From Nonomuraea sp. NEAU-A123 (lineage in GTDB: Bacteria; Actinomycetota; Actinomycetes; Streptosporangiales; Streptosporangiaceae): a stretch of 64,000 nucleotides of DNA. Shown in pieces: positions 18,922 through 26,906 of the stretch; the stretch's first letter is position 1, and every line of letters starts with the position of its first letter. The DNA lies in the NCBI RefSeq assembly GCF_018603905.1, contig NZ_JAHFZZ010000017.1, positions 124,001 through 188,000 of the forward strand, given 5' to 3'. Made by a program: the position numbers and the translations under genes. The notes below the pieces were generated by a model, which saw nothing but the letters and a program-made list of their open reading frames with translations, did no database searches and was not told the origin of the DNA.

Positions 18922-18971
18922 ATGTCAGTTGCTGTCATCACCATAGCAAGCAATGTCAGTCACTGTCATCA
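18922..18971. promoter_or_regulatory. Paired 19-bp operator repeats between SDR and tetR
   Basis: ATGTCAGTTGCTGTCATCA (18922-18940) and ATGTCAGTCACTGTCATCA (18953-18971) differ at two positions and are 31 bp apart, about three helical turns, so two bound repressors would face the same side. For the SDR (minus strand) ATGACA lies inside the right copy with TATGGT 18 bp on, so the two copies would cover the -35 and the start point. A TetR operator pair is the best reading. Confidence 0.7.
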
Positions 18972-18985
18972 ACTATGATCTGAGC

Positions 18986-19552
18986 ATGGGGCGATGGGAG
19001 CCGAACGCGCGCGGCCGGCTTGAGCAGGCGGCACTGGAGCTCTATGGCGAACGCGGGTTCGAACAGACCACGGTGGCCGAGATCGCCAAGCGGGCGGGGC
19101 TCACGGAGCGAACGTTCTTCCGGCACTTCGCCGACAAGCGCGAGGTTCTGTTCTGGGGCCAGGGCGCACTGCAGGAACTCCTCGTGCACGCCGTCGCCGA
19201 CGCGCCTGATTCCGTGGCGCCGATCGACGCGATAGCCGCGGCCCTCGAGGTCGCCGGCGCCCGGTTTCAGGGGCGCCGCGAACACTCCCAGCAGCGCCAC
19301 GCCATCATCGCCGCGAACGCGGAGCTTCGAGAGCGTGAGCTGATCAAGCTCGTATCACTCGCCTCGGCGCTCGCCGGCGCGTTGCGCCTGCGTGGCATCG
19401 CAGACCCGGCCGCGAGCCTGGCCGCCGAGGTCGGGATCGCCGTTTTCAGGGTCGCGTTCGACCGCTGGATCGGCGAAACCGGCCAGACGGACTGGTCGCA
19501 GGTCATCCGGGAGTCAATGGACGAGCTGAAGGCCGTGACCGCGGGCAGATGA
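18986..19552 (+). CDS. TetR-family regulator
   Basis: A 188-residue TetR regulator. The DNA-binding domain covers residues about 8-55: RLEQAALELYGERGFEQTTVAEIAKRAGLTERTFFRHFADKREVLF is a textbook helix-turn-helix. The C-terminal ligand domain is variable. I choose ATG 18986 because an in-frame ATG at 18953 would lie inside an operator repeat; neither has a clear Shine-Dalgarno sequence. It is divergent from the SDR gene and probably represses it and itself. Confidence 0.88.
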   Translation: MGRWEPNARGRLEQAALELYGERGFEQTTVAEIAKRAGLTERTFFRHFADKREVLFWGQGALQELLVHAVADAPDSVAPIDAIAAALEVAGARFQGRREHSQQRHAIIAANAELRERELIKLVSLASALAGALRLRGIADPAASLAAEVGIAVFRVAFDRWIGETGQTDWSQVIRESMDELKAVTAGR

Positions 19553-19584
19553 CGGGCGCGTGAGCGACGCAAGGTAACCATCGC

Positions 19585-19600
19585 GTCACTGATCACTGAC
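19585..19600. promoter_or_regulatory. Near-palindrome upstream of P450 gene
   Basis: GTCACTGATCACTGAC is symmetric at 14 of 16 positions and lies 76 bp before the P450 start, 33 bp after the tetR stop. It shares GTCACTG with the TetR repeats at 18.9 kb, so it may be a further site for that repressor. Short and unproven. Confidence 0.3.
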
Positions 19601-19675
19601 ATCTGTTGTTTCTCGGCCCCAATCCCTATGTGATGGGTTGCTGATCATTTACCGAGTTCCTCCACAAGGGGTCAA

Positions 19676-20896
19676 ATGACGACGAACCTCCCCTCCTTTC
19701 CGGTCGTGGGCGAAAACCCGCTCGACACCTGCCTCCGATATCGGGAGATCGCTCCCGTGGTCGAGGTGGAGTTCCCGGGGGGCGTACCCGCCTTCCTGGC
19801 ACTGACCCACAAGGCGACGCGGGAGATCCTCGCCGGGGACAACAAGACCTTCCTCAAGGATCCCCAGCACTGGCCCGCACTGCACGACGGCTCGATTCCC
19901 GAGGACTGGCCGCTACGCGCCATCATTCAGGGCGGTCACCTGGCCACCATGGACGGTGGCGACCACAGGCGGCTGCGCGGCCTGATCGGCAGGGCGTTCA
20001 CGCCCGCCCGGGTGCAGGCCATGGAGCCGCGGATCCAGCAGATCATCGATGACTTACTGGATGACGTGGCGGCCACCGGTGACGGGGCCGACCTGGTTCC
20101 CGCCTTCACCGAGGCGCTGCCGATGTGGGTGATCTGCGAGCTGTTCGGCGTGTCCGCCGAGGACCGGCTCCGGCTGCGAAAGTGGACCGCCACGCTGCTG
20201 GCGCACACCACTTCGCCGGAGGAGGCGTTCGCGACGCAGAACGACCTTCAAGCCTTCCTGCACGCACTCGTGGAGCACAAGCAGCGCGAACCGGGAGACG
20301 ACCTCACCACCAGCCTGGTTCAGGCCCGCGACGAGGATGACCAGCTCACCACCGACGAACTGGTCGGCGTGCTGTGGGTCATGCTCGTCGCCGGCCACGA
20401 GACCACCGTCCACCTGCTCGGCAACGCCATCGTGGCGCTGGCCCAGAACCCCGGCCAGCTCGACCTGGCCAAGGCCGAGGACCGGTGGGCCGACGTGGTC
20501 GAGGAGACCCTGCGCTACCGCCACTCGGTGATGATGAGCAACTTCCGGTTCACGGCGGAGGACGTGACCATCGCCGGGGTGCACATCCCCCAGGGCAACG
20601 CCGTGGGCGTGGTCTTCCAGGCGATTGGCGTCGACGCGGCGGAGCACGGCCAGAGCGCCTACCAGTTCGACATCACCCGCGAGCAGACCGGACACCTCGG
20701 CTTCGGCCACGGCCCGCGGTACTGCATCGGGGCGCCGCTGGCCCGGCTGGAGAGCCAACTGGCGCTCGCCTCGCTGTACCGGCGATTCCCGGGGCTCAGC
20801 CTCGCGATCGACCCCGACGACATCCCGTACTCCCCGTCGTTCTTCACGATCGGCCCGCTGTCCCTGCCGGTCAACCTGGGTATCGCCACGCCCTGA
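19676..20896 (+). CDS. Cytochrome P450
   Basis: A 406-residue soluble bacterial P450. Visible are the I-helix oxygen-activating motif AGHETT (about residues 239-244), the ExxR pair in EETLRYR (about 275-281) and the heme-binding loop FGHGPRYCIGAPLARLE with the proximal Cys near residue 350. AAGGGG sits 5-10 nt before ATG 19676. No ferredoxin or reductase gene is adjacent, so electrons must come from unlinked partners. The substrate is unknown; the neighbours (SDR, TetR) suggest a small tailoring or detoxification set rather than a complete biosynthetic cluster. Confidence 0.93.
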   Translation: MTTNLPSFPVVGENPLDTCLRYREIAPVVEVEFPGGVPAFLALTHKATREILAGDNKTFLKDPQHWPALHDGSIPEDWPLRAIIQGGHLATMDGGDHRRLRGLIGRAFTPARVQAMEPRIQQIIDDLLDDVAATGDGADLVPAFTEALPMWVICELFGVSAEDRLRLRKWTATLLAHTTSPEEAFATQNDLQAFLHALVEHKQREPGDDLTTSLVQARDEDDQLTTDELVGVLWVMLVAGHETTVHLLGNAIVALAQNPGQLDLAKAEDRWADVVEETLRYRHSVMMSNFRFTAEDVTIAGVHIPQGNAVGVVFQAIGVDAAEHGQSAYQFDITREQTGHLGFGHGPRYCIGAPLARLESQLALASLYRRFPGLSLAIDPDDIPYSPSFFTIGPLSLPVNLGIATP

Positions 20897-20999
20897 CGGG
20901 TCAACCTCTGGCCCGGGCAGCCCACGGTTGCCGGGGCCGGACTGGTTTCCGAGCCACACGGTTCTTGCTCAGTTGGACTTACTAAGTTTTACTTAATAG

Positions 21000-21329
21000 A
21001 TGGGACGCAGGACACCGGACCTCGGGCGCTTCACGGACGTGGCGCTGCTGGTGCTCATCAGCCTGGCCGAGGGTCAGAAACACGGTTACCGCATGATCAA
21101 CGACATCGAGGAGTTCTCGGGGACCTCGTTGGAGCCGGGCACGCTCTACGGTGCGCTGATGCGGCTGGAGCAGCGCGGCTGGATCGAGGCGGTCGAGTCG
21201 GCGGAGCGGCGCAAGCCGTACCGGATCACCGAGGGCGGGCGCGAGGCGCTGCGCGAGCAGCTCGCCACCCTGCGCCGCATCGAGCTGGCGGGCGCCAAAC
21301 GCACCGGCGTGGCCTGGGGGTCGTCATGA
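21000..21329 (+). CDS. PadR-family regulator
   Basis: A 109-residue PadR winged-helix regulator: VALLVLISLAEGQKHGYRMINDIEE, then GTLYGALMRLEQRGWIEAVE and YRITEGGREALREQL. The upstream region (20971-20999) is AT-rich with the near-palindrome ACTTACTAAGT and no Shine-Dalgarno sequence, so the transcript may be leaderless and the palindrome may be its own operator. It overlaps the following membrane-protein gene (TCATGATG), the common actinomycete PadR plus membrane-protein arrangement in which the regulator controls its partner. Confidence 0.9.
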   Translation: MGRRTPDLGRFTDVALLVLISLAEGQKHGYRMINDIEEFSGTSLEPGTLYGALMRLEQRGWIEAVESAERRKPYRITEGGREALREQLATLRRIELAGAKRTGVAWGSS

Positions 21330-22204
21330 TGCGGATCGTCGCCGGATGGGTGCTTGTCCTCTATCCGCCGGTGTGGCGGCGGCGCTATGGCGAGGAGGTC
21401 CGCGACCTGCTCGACTCCCGGCCGGTCCGCCTGCGGACGGTGCTCGACCTGGCCCGGGGCGCGACCGACGCGTGGCTGCACCGTGAGCGCGTCCCGGGGG
21501 CCAAGCCGTTGCTGATCCCGCTCCCGCTGGTGCTGCCCATCACCAGTTACGGCTTGTTGTCGTTGTGGAACCCCGGCGTGCGGGACGTGCCCAGCCTGTA
21601 CGGCGTCTGGGCCATGGCGGCGGACACGGGGGCGCTCGCCGAGGCGCTGGAGACGCTGGCGACGTCGCTGTTCATCGTGGCGGGCGGCACGGCGATACTC
21701 TCGGCGGCGCCGCTGCTGATCACCTCGCTGGCCGTGCTCGCGGGGCGGCGGCTGCCCGTCACCCGGGGCACGGCGTTGGGGGTGATCGCGACGGCTCTGC
21801 TCCTCGTCCTGCCGATCTGGTTGTTCTGCCAGTTGTATTACCAGCTCGTCTTCGCCGACGCGGGCTTTCCTGTCGGGCCGCTGGGTGACGCGATGACGGG
21901 CGGCTTCTTCGCCCCGATCGTCATCGCGCTGGTGCTGCCGCTGTCCTCGGTCGCGGCCTACACCCCCGCGCTCGGGCCCGGCGTGCGCAACAGCGCCGGC
22001 ACGCTCGCCGTGGCGGCGGGCTGCAACATGGCGGCCTGGCTGCCCGTCGCGCTCCTGCTGCTGCTGGGCCTGCCACAGGCGTCGCCGGGCTTCGTGGTGG
22101 CGGTGACGGCCAGCGCGCTGGTCAGCGGCTGGATGGGCGCGGTGGTCGCCCGGCGCGCACTGCGACAGGGCCGGACCGCGACGCAACGGCTGAGCCTGTC
22201 CTGA
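21326..22204 (+). CDS. Multi-pass membrane protein paired with PadR
   Basis: A 292-residue protein. The N-terminal part (LYPPVWRRRYGEEVRDLLD) is the amphipathic segment common to permease-like proteins encoded next to PadR regulators. From about residue 60 there are about six hydrophobic segments (IPLPLVLPITSYGLLSL, ALLLVLPIWLFCQLYY and others). No enzymatic motif. ATG 21326 overlaps the padR stop; a second ATG at 21329 is equally possible. Cytoplasmic membrane; function unknown. Confidence 0.8.
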   Translation: MMRIVAGWVLVLYPPVWRRRYGEEVRDLLDSRPVRLRTVLDLARGATDAWLHRERVPGAKPLLIPLPLVLPITSYGLLSLWNPGVRDVPSLYGVWAMAADTGALAEALETLATSLFIVAGGTAILSAAPLLITSLAVLAGRRLPVTRGTALGVIATALLLVLPIWLFCQLYYQLVFADAGFPVGPLGDAMTGGFFAPIVIALVLPLSSVAAYTPALGPGVRNSAGTLAVAAGCNMAAWLPVALLLLLGLPQASPGFVVAVTASALVSGWMGAVVARRALRQGRTATQRLSLS

Positions 22205-22226
22205 ACCACCACGGCCAGAAGCAATG

Positions 22227-22940
22227 TCAGTACATCTTGGTACTGGTGCGCTGGACGGCGGCGGGGGTCAGACGGATGCCTTTGGCCGTGACCCGGTGGC
22301 CGCGGGTGTCGGTGACCCGCACGGTGAAGGGGCCCTGGCCCACGCCGGACTCGGCGATCCAGTAGTTGTAGTCGGCGCGGGCCAGCTTGCGCCACGCGCC
22401 GCCGGTGGTCTTCACCTCGACCGACGTGAGCGGGTTGCCGTGGTCGACGACCAGCAGGGCCAGCCACCACTGCGACGACCCCTCCTTGACGCGGAAGGAG
22501 AGCGGACTGGCGACTCGCGGGTTGGAGACCGGGCGGTACGTGACCCCCACCAGGCCCTTGCCGGGGTCGGCGACGCGGGCGAAGGCCGTACGGCTCAGGT
22601 CGATGTGCCCCGCCCGGCACTCCGGGCACTGGTCGACGACCTTGACCCGGACGGTGCCCTTCGGTCCGGTGACGTCCAGGTAGCCGCCGCAGGCGGCCGC
22701 GGCGGCGTACTCGCCGGGGGAGAGGGCGACGTAGAGGTTGCCGGCGGGAGGTGACGGATACGAGCAGTTGCCGCCCCCCGACTGGAGCTCGTACAGGGTC
22801 GCCTGCCCCTTGATCGCCTTCGCCGTCACATGGGTGGCCGCCGTGGTCTCTCCGCTCCGGGCAGGTTGCGCCAGGGCGGGGGATGGGAGGAGCGAGGTCG
22901 CGGCGAGCGCGGTAGCGAGAACGGAGGGTAAACGTCGCAT
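22227..22940 (-). CDS. Secreted bacterial expansin (EXLX1-like)
   Basis: A 237-residue protein with a signal peptide (to about residue 25, ...SPALAQPA). The first domain (about 40-140) is a double-psi beta-barrel: GQATLYELQSGGGNCSYP, AAAACGGYLDVTGPKG, VVDQCPECRAGHIDLS, keeping the conserved Asp in VVDQC. The second domain (about 145-237) matches the CBM63 module of Bacillus EXLX1: FRVKEGSSQWWLALLVVDH and ADYNYWIAESGVG keep the surface aromatics used to bind cellulose. Expansins loosen cellulose-xyloglucan contacts without hydrolysis. AGGAA lies before ATG 22940. The cysteine pairs are more numerous than in EXLX1. It fits the plant-cell-wall theme of the window. Confidence 0.9.
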   Translation of the reverse strand: MRRLPSVLATALAATSLLPSPALAQPARSGETTAATHVTAKAIKGQATLYELQSGGGNCSYPSPPAGNLYVALSPGEYAAAAACGGYLDVTGPKGTVRVKVVDQCPECRAGHIDLSRTAFARVADPGKGLVGVTYRPVSNPRVASPLSFRVKEGSSQWWLALLVVDHGNPLTSVEVKTTGGAWRKLARADYNYWIAESGVGQGPFTVRVTDTRGHRVTAKGIRLTPAAVQRTSTKMY

Positions 22941-23039
22941 CCGGGGTTCCTCTCGTACGGGACGGAAGCGACAGTAGCGAAATCAGTGCATCACGGTACG
23001 GTAAAGCACTAGATATCCAGATGTGATGATCCGGACCCG

Positions 23040-23212
23040 TCACGTGAACTGCTGGCCGCCATTGACGTCGATGGTGGCGCCGGTGACGGCCTTGGCGTGG
23101 TCGGAGGCGAGGTAGACGACGGCGCGGGCTCTTCGGTCAGCAGCCCCGCCAGCGTCCGACCCAGCCCGGGACCCGCCCCGGTGACGACTGCGACCTTGCC
23201 CTCCAGCAGCAC
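23040..23212 (-). pseudogene. Short-chain dehydrogenase remnant with large internal deletion
   Basis: The frame from 23212 starts MLLEGKVAVVTGAGPGLGR, a perfect SDR N-terminus, but at about 23131 it changes frame and continues as an SDR C-terminus, RAVVYLASDHAKAVTGATID followed by VNGGQQFT and a stop at 23040. About 190 residues, including the catalytic YxxxK region, are missing. The two ends were clearly once one gene. Non-functional. Confidence 0.85.
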
Positions 23213-23228
23213 GCCCCGACTCTACCAA

Positions 23229-23247
23229 GCGTTTGCTCGATAAACGC
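23229..23247. promoter_or_regulatory. Inverted repeat upstream of the SDR remnant
   Basis: GCGTTT (23229-23234) and AAACGC (23242-23247) form perfect arms around 7 bp, immediately upstream of the SDR remnant start and 90 bp from the PL8 gene. It is probably the old operator of the decayed SDR gene; it could still serve the PL8 gene. Confidence 0.4.
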
Positions 23248-23336
23248 CGTCGCAGCCCAGGATCGGACTTCTGGGCGGACAAATGTAGATCATGTAAGGT
23301 GAGCCCGGCATACCCTCCAACGGCCTGGAGTCCGCC

Positions 23337-25841
23337 GTGCCGCACATGTCTCGCCGCCAGGTTCTCTCCCTGCTCCCCGCCGCCGGTCTGCTCGCCGTAG
23401 CCTCCCCCTCGCGTGCCGCGGTGGGGATCGATCACGCGCGGCTGCTCGCCAACACCGTGGCGATCTTCGCGGGGACCCCGGACGTCAACGCCCGCCCCGA
23501 GGTCGCCGGCAATCTCGCGGCGATCCTCCGGAACGCCAAGCAGCGGCTGGCCGCCATGGACCAGGCGGGCGACGGCGAACTGTTCTCCGGCCTGAGGCTC
23601 GGCACCGACGACGCCAACCTGCGACTGGCCTTCCAGTACCTGTACGAGATCGCGCTCGCGACCCGCACACCAGGCGGCGCGCTCGACGGTGACGCCGCCG
23701 CCCAGCGGCGGGTCGCCGACGGTCTGCTGTGGTTGCACGAGCGCTACTACGGCCACCAGTCGGCGGGCTACTACGGCAACTGGTTCAACTGGGAGATCGG
23801 CATCTCCACCCAGGTGAGCAGGACGCTGGCCCTGCTGGCCGAACGGTTGCGGGAGGAACGGCCCGACCTGACGGCGACCTACATCGCCTCGATGGACGCC
23901 TACCTGCGCAACGGCAAGAACGGCGACGTCGACCTCGACTCGCGCTTCCACACCGGCGCGAATCTGGCCGACATCACCGGCAACCGGATCCTGCAGGGCG
24001 CGCTCACCGGCGACGACGCCCGCGTCGGCAAGGCCATCTCCGACCAGGCCACCGTCTTCGCCACGATCGACCCCTACAACCTCCAGCACGGGGTCACCGA
24101 CGGCTACTACCGCGACGGCTCCTTCATCCAGCACGACTCCGTCGCCTACACCGGCTCCTACGGTCGCGCCCTGCTGACCCGCGTCGTACAGACCCTCAAG
24201 ATGCTCGAGGGCGCGACGAGCGGCGGCGCCTCCGACCTGGCCGGCGTGGTGTACCGCTGGATCGCCGACGGCTTCGCCCCGCTGATCTTCGAGGGGTGGA
24301 TGATGGAGATCGTCAAGGGGCGGGCGGCCTCGCGCACCACCACCGGCTACGCCGACGTCGGTGTGGTCGTGGAGGCCATCACCGACCTGGCCGACCACGT
24401 CGAGGGCGCGGGCGCGCTCGCCCTGAAGAAGTACGTCAAGTTCCTGCCGGCCGCCGACACGGCCGCCTTCGTCTCCCCGATCAGTGTCGCCCGGTACGCG
24501 GCCATCCGCGCCGACTCCGCCATCCCGGCCGCCGACCTGAACCCGCCCGAGCGCTGCGTGGCCTTCAACGCCATGGACAGGACCGTCCACCGGCGCCCCG
24601 GCTACGCCTTCGCCCTGGCCCGCAGCTCCGACCGGATCAGCAAATACGAGTACATGAGCGGCGAGAACCTCATGCCCTGGTTCCAGGGCGACGGCGCGTA
24701 CTACCTCTACCTCGCGGGCGAGGACCAGCGCGAGGTCTTCGGCGTCGACTACTACACGGCCGTCTCGCCGTACCGGCTGGCCGGGATCACCGCGCCGGTG
24801 CAGGAGCGGCGGACGGTGCCCGAGCTGTACGGCCGGCTCTGGTACGAGAACCCGGGTCACCCGCTGAACTTCACCTCCTCCTCGGAGTCCCAGAACACCT
24901 ACGTGTACTTCCCCCGCGCCGGGAACGCCTTCTCCGGCGGCGCGACGCTCGGCGCGTACGGCGCGGCCGGCATGGTCCAGTCCGACGACGCCGCCTACAC
25001 CGCCAAACAGGCGGGCATCCTGCCCGACGACTTCGTCGCCTACCAGAACGCCCGCGCCACCAAGTCCTGGTTCATGCTCGACGACGAGATCGTGGTGCTG
25101 GCCGCGGGCGTCTCCGGTGAGAGCGGCCGCGACGCGGTGACCACCGTGGACAGCCGCATCGCCGCCCCCGGCGACGCGGTCGTACTCACCGGCGAGGGCT
25201 GGAACGGCAAGGCCTGGCAGCCGGGCGACACCACACCCCCACGCTGGCTCCACTACGCCAACGGCACCCGCCGTACCGCGGTCGGCTACGCCTTCCTCAC
25301 CAGGCAGCCCGTCGCAGCCGGTATGGAGACGGTGACCCGCAGCCGCAGAGTCGTGCGCACGTCCAATCCCGACACCAGCGTGACCAAGAACGTCTTCACC
25401 GCCTCGATCGCCCACCCCACCACCGGCGCGGTCCCCGCCCTCGCCTACGCCCTGGTCCCGAACGCGACCGAGAACCACCTGCGCGGCTACACGGACGGCC
25501 GGCTGGCCGTCCTGGCCAACGACCGCCACGTACAAGCGATCAAGCACAAGACCCTCGGGATCGTCGCCGCCAACGTCTTCTCCAACGGCCCGCGCCACGC
25601 CGAACGCCTGCTCATCGACGGCCCCGCCTCGGTCATCGTGCAGTCCGGCAAGCGCACGGTCGTCGCCCTGTCCGACCCCACGATGAAACGCGACCGCGTC
25701 TCCGTCGTCCTCCTCGGCGCCCACCTCAGGCTCGATACGGCCGAAGAAGGGGTGACGGTACGGCGCGTACCGGGCGGCACCCTGATCCAGGCGACAACCC
25801 GCCACACCCACGGCCGCACCTTCACCGCCACCCTGCGCTGA
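23337..25841 (+). CDS. Secreted polysaccharide lyase family 8 (hyaluronate/xanthan/chondroitin lyase type)
   Basis: An 834-residue PL8 enzyme. The N-terminus SRRQVLSLLPAAGLLAVA ending SRA is a twin-arginine-like signal. The alpha/alpha toroid domain (about 30-370) carries the family sites: NWFNWEIGI, HTGANLAD (Asn near 209), and FIQHDSVAYTGSYG (His near 266 and catalytic Tyr after it). The central beta-sandwich has NLMPWFQGDGAYYLYLAG, and the C-terminal domain closes the protein. PL8 enzymes cleave uronic-acid glycosidic bonds by beta-elimination. Hyaluronate, chondroitin, xanthan or a plant glucuronate polymer are all possible. GTG 23337 is used because GGAG lies 6 nt upstream; ATG 23346 is the alternative. 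Confidence 0.9.
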   Translation: MPHMSRRQVLSLLPAAGLLAVASPSRAAVGIDHARLLANTVAIFAGTPDVNARPEVAGNLAAILRNAKQRLAAMDQAGDGELFSGLRLGTDDANLRLAFQYLYEIALATRTPGGALDGDAAAQRRVADGLLWLHERYYGHQSAGYYGNWFNWEIGISTQVSRTLALLAERLREERPDLTATYIASMDAYLRNGKNGDVDLDSRFHTGANLADITGNRILQGALTGDDARVGKAISDQATVFATIDPYNLQHGVTDGYYRDGSFIQHDSVAYTGSYGRALLTRVVQTLKMLEGATSGGASDLAGVVYRWIADGFAPLIFEGWMMEIVKGRAASRTTTGYADVGVVVEAITDLADHVEGAGALALKKYVKFLPAADTAAFVSPISVARYAAIRADSAIPAADLNPPERCVAFNAMDRTVHRRPGYAFALARSSDRISKYEYMSGENLMPWFQGDGAYYLYLAGEDQREVFGVDYYTAVSPYRLAGITAPVQERRTVPELYGRLWYENPGHPLNFTSSSESQNTYVYFPRAGNAFSGGATLGAYGAAGMVQSDDAAYTAKQAGILPDDFVAYQNARATKSWFMLDDEIVVLAAGVSGESGRDAVTTVDSRIAAPGDAVVLTGEGWNGKAWQPGDTTPPRWLHYANGTRRTAVGYAFLTRQPVAAGMETVTRSRRVVRTSNPDTSVTKNVFTASIAHPTTGAVPALAYALVPNATENHLRGYTDGRLAVLANDRHVQAIKHKTLGIVAANVFSNGPRHAERLLIDGPASVIVQSGKRTVVALSDPTMKRDRVSVVLLGAHLRLDTAEEGVTVRRVPGGTLIQATTRHTHGRTFTATLR

Positions 25842-25875
25842 ACCGGCAGGTGAACCCGCAGCGCAGCGCCTCGGT

Positions 25876-26235
25876 CTAGAAGCGGCCCCACGCCACGAAG
25901 ACGGCCAGGGCGAGCAGGACCAGGTTCACCACGATCGCCTGGGCCTCGTGACGGCGGAGGTGCGTGATGATCGCGCCGACCATCAGCAGCACCACACCGA
26001 CGGCGGCCAGCGGCACCAGCACCGGCGCGACGTCGAGCACGGCGGGCAGGATCAGACCCACCGCAGCCAGAACCTCGAGGGTGCCGATGGCCTTGACGGT
26101 GCCGGTACTGACGTCTTCGACGAATCCCAAGCCGTAGGCGGCCAGCTTCTCTTTGGGCTGGATCAGCTTCACGACGCCGCCGGCCAGGAAGATCAGGGCC
26201 AGCAGTCCCGCAATGCTCCACAGAGCGATGTTCAT
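25876..26235 (-). CDS. DoxX-like small membrane protein
   Basis: A 119-residue protein with four hydrophobic segments: WSIAGLLALIFLAGGVVKL, AIGTLEVLAAVGLILP, VLVPLAAVGVVLLMVGAII and IVVNLVLLALAVFVAW. The motif AGGVVKLIQPKEKLAAYG and GTLEVLAAVGLILPA are characteristic of the DoxX-like family. AAGGAG lies before ATG 26235. Family members are linked to redox and thiol stress, but the exact function is unknown. It converges with the PL8 gene. Confidence 0.85.
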   Translation of the reverse strand: MNIALWSIAGLLALIFLAGGVVKLIQPKEKLAAYGLGFVEDVSTGTVKAIGTLEVLAAVGLILPAVLDVAPVLVPLAAVGVVLLMVGAIITHLRRHEAQAIVVNLVLLALAVFVAWGRF

Positions 26236-26351
26236 GACAGTTCTCCTTGCAAGGGTGGTAAGCGACCTCGGCTTCGAAGCCGCTCGTGGTCCTACTTGAG
26301 GCCAATCTGGTGTGTTCGTCTCAGCGGTCCGACGACACAGCCCCTCAGAAT

Positions 26352-26513
26352 GTGAGGCGACGGTTGCTGGAACTGGTGAACTGGCTGGGGGAGGAGTACG
26401 GGCCGGTCACAGGAGAGGAGCGAGCGGCAGCGATCGAGGAGCTGGAAGATCTCGACGCCGAGCACGAGCGCCGCCGTGCCCGCGGAAAGCGCGAGGCCGG
26501 AGAGGCTGCGTGA
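26352..26513 (+). pseudogene. Antitoxin remnant (C-terminal, toxin-binding part)
   Basis: A 53-codon frame from GTG 26352 reads RRRLLELVNWLGEEYGPVT then EERAAAIEELEDLDAEH and a basic tail. Actinomycete VapB-type antitoxins have a ribbon-helix-helix N-terminus followed by this kind of W-x-x-EYG-PVT-x-EE segment that wraps the PIN toxin. Here the DNA-binding N-terminus is missing. Its TGA overlaps the GTG of the next frame (GTGA), the coupling expected for an antitoxin-toxin pair. A short functional protein cannot be excluded. Confidence 0.55.
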
Positions 26514-26758
26514 GCAAGCCAAGCCGTGAGCATGGGCGCTGGGACTGGGTGCTGTCGAGGCTCAACGTCGCCGACATCGGGAAGGATCAGGCCCGCCGGC
26601 TCCTGGCCGATGCCAAGCTGCACGGCCACAAGTACGCGATCGACGCGGTGCTCGCCGTCGTCGCGCGACAGCAGAAGGGGCAGGTCACCGTCTTCACCTC
26701 AGACGTAGACGGCCTGGAGAAGCTGGTCCCGGACTCGATCGTCGTCAAGAAGGTATGA
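26510..26758 (+). pseudogene. PIN-domain (VapC-like) toxin, N-terminally shortened
   Basis: An 82-codon frame from GTG 26510. The second half, ADAKLHGHKYAIDAVLAVVA then VTVFTSDVDGLEKLV, is a clear PIN C-terminus: it keeps the Asp in YAIDAV and the TSD motif. The first half of a PIN domain, with the first catalytic Asp and the Glu, is absent and replaced by a charged start (SKPSREHGRWDW). At 82 residues it is about 50 short of a normal VapC. Probably an inactive relic whose coupling to the antitoxin frame survived. Confidence 0.6.
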
Positions 26759-26906
26759 TCTTCTAGGCAATCCCGCCATGAGTGGATCGTGCTTGTCACC
26801 GGAAATTTCGCCGTTATTGGCCCGTAGGCGGATTTCGGTCCTTACCATAATGCCCGCGGTGATCGCCGGTGAAAGTCTCCGGTGCAGACACCGCCGGGAG
26901 TCTCAC

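Noticed and set aside
20973..20999. A defined sigma70 promoter for padR
   Set aside because: TTGGAC is present but no -10 box at proper spacing; only the AT-rich near-palindrome is reported within the padR entry.
23213..25811. Long minus-strand frame (over 850 codons) opposite the PL8 gene
   Set aside because: Gly/Val/Arg-rich shadow translation without domain motifs; only its last part, within 23040-23212, has real SDR C-terminal similarity.
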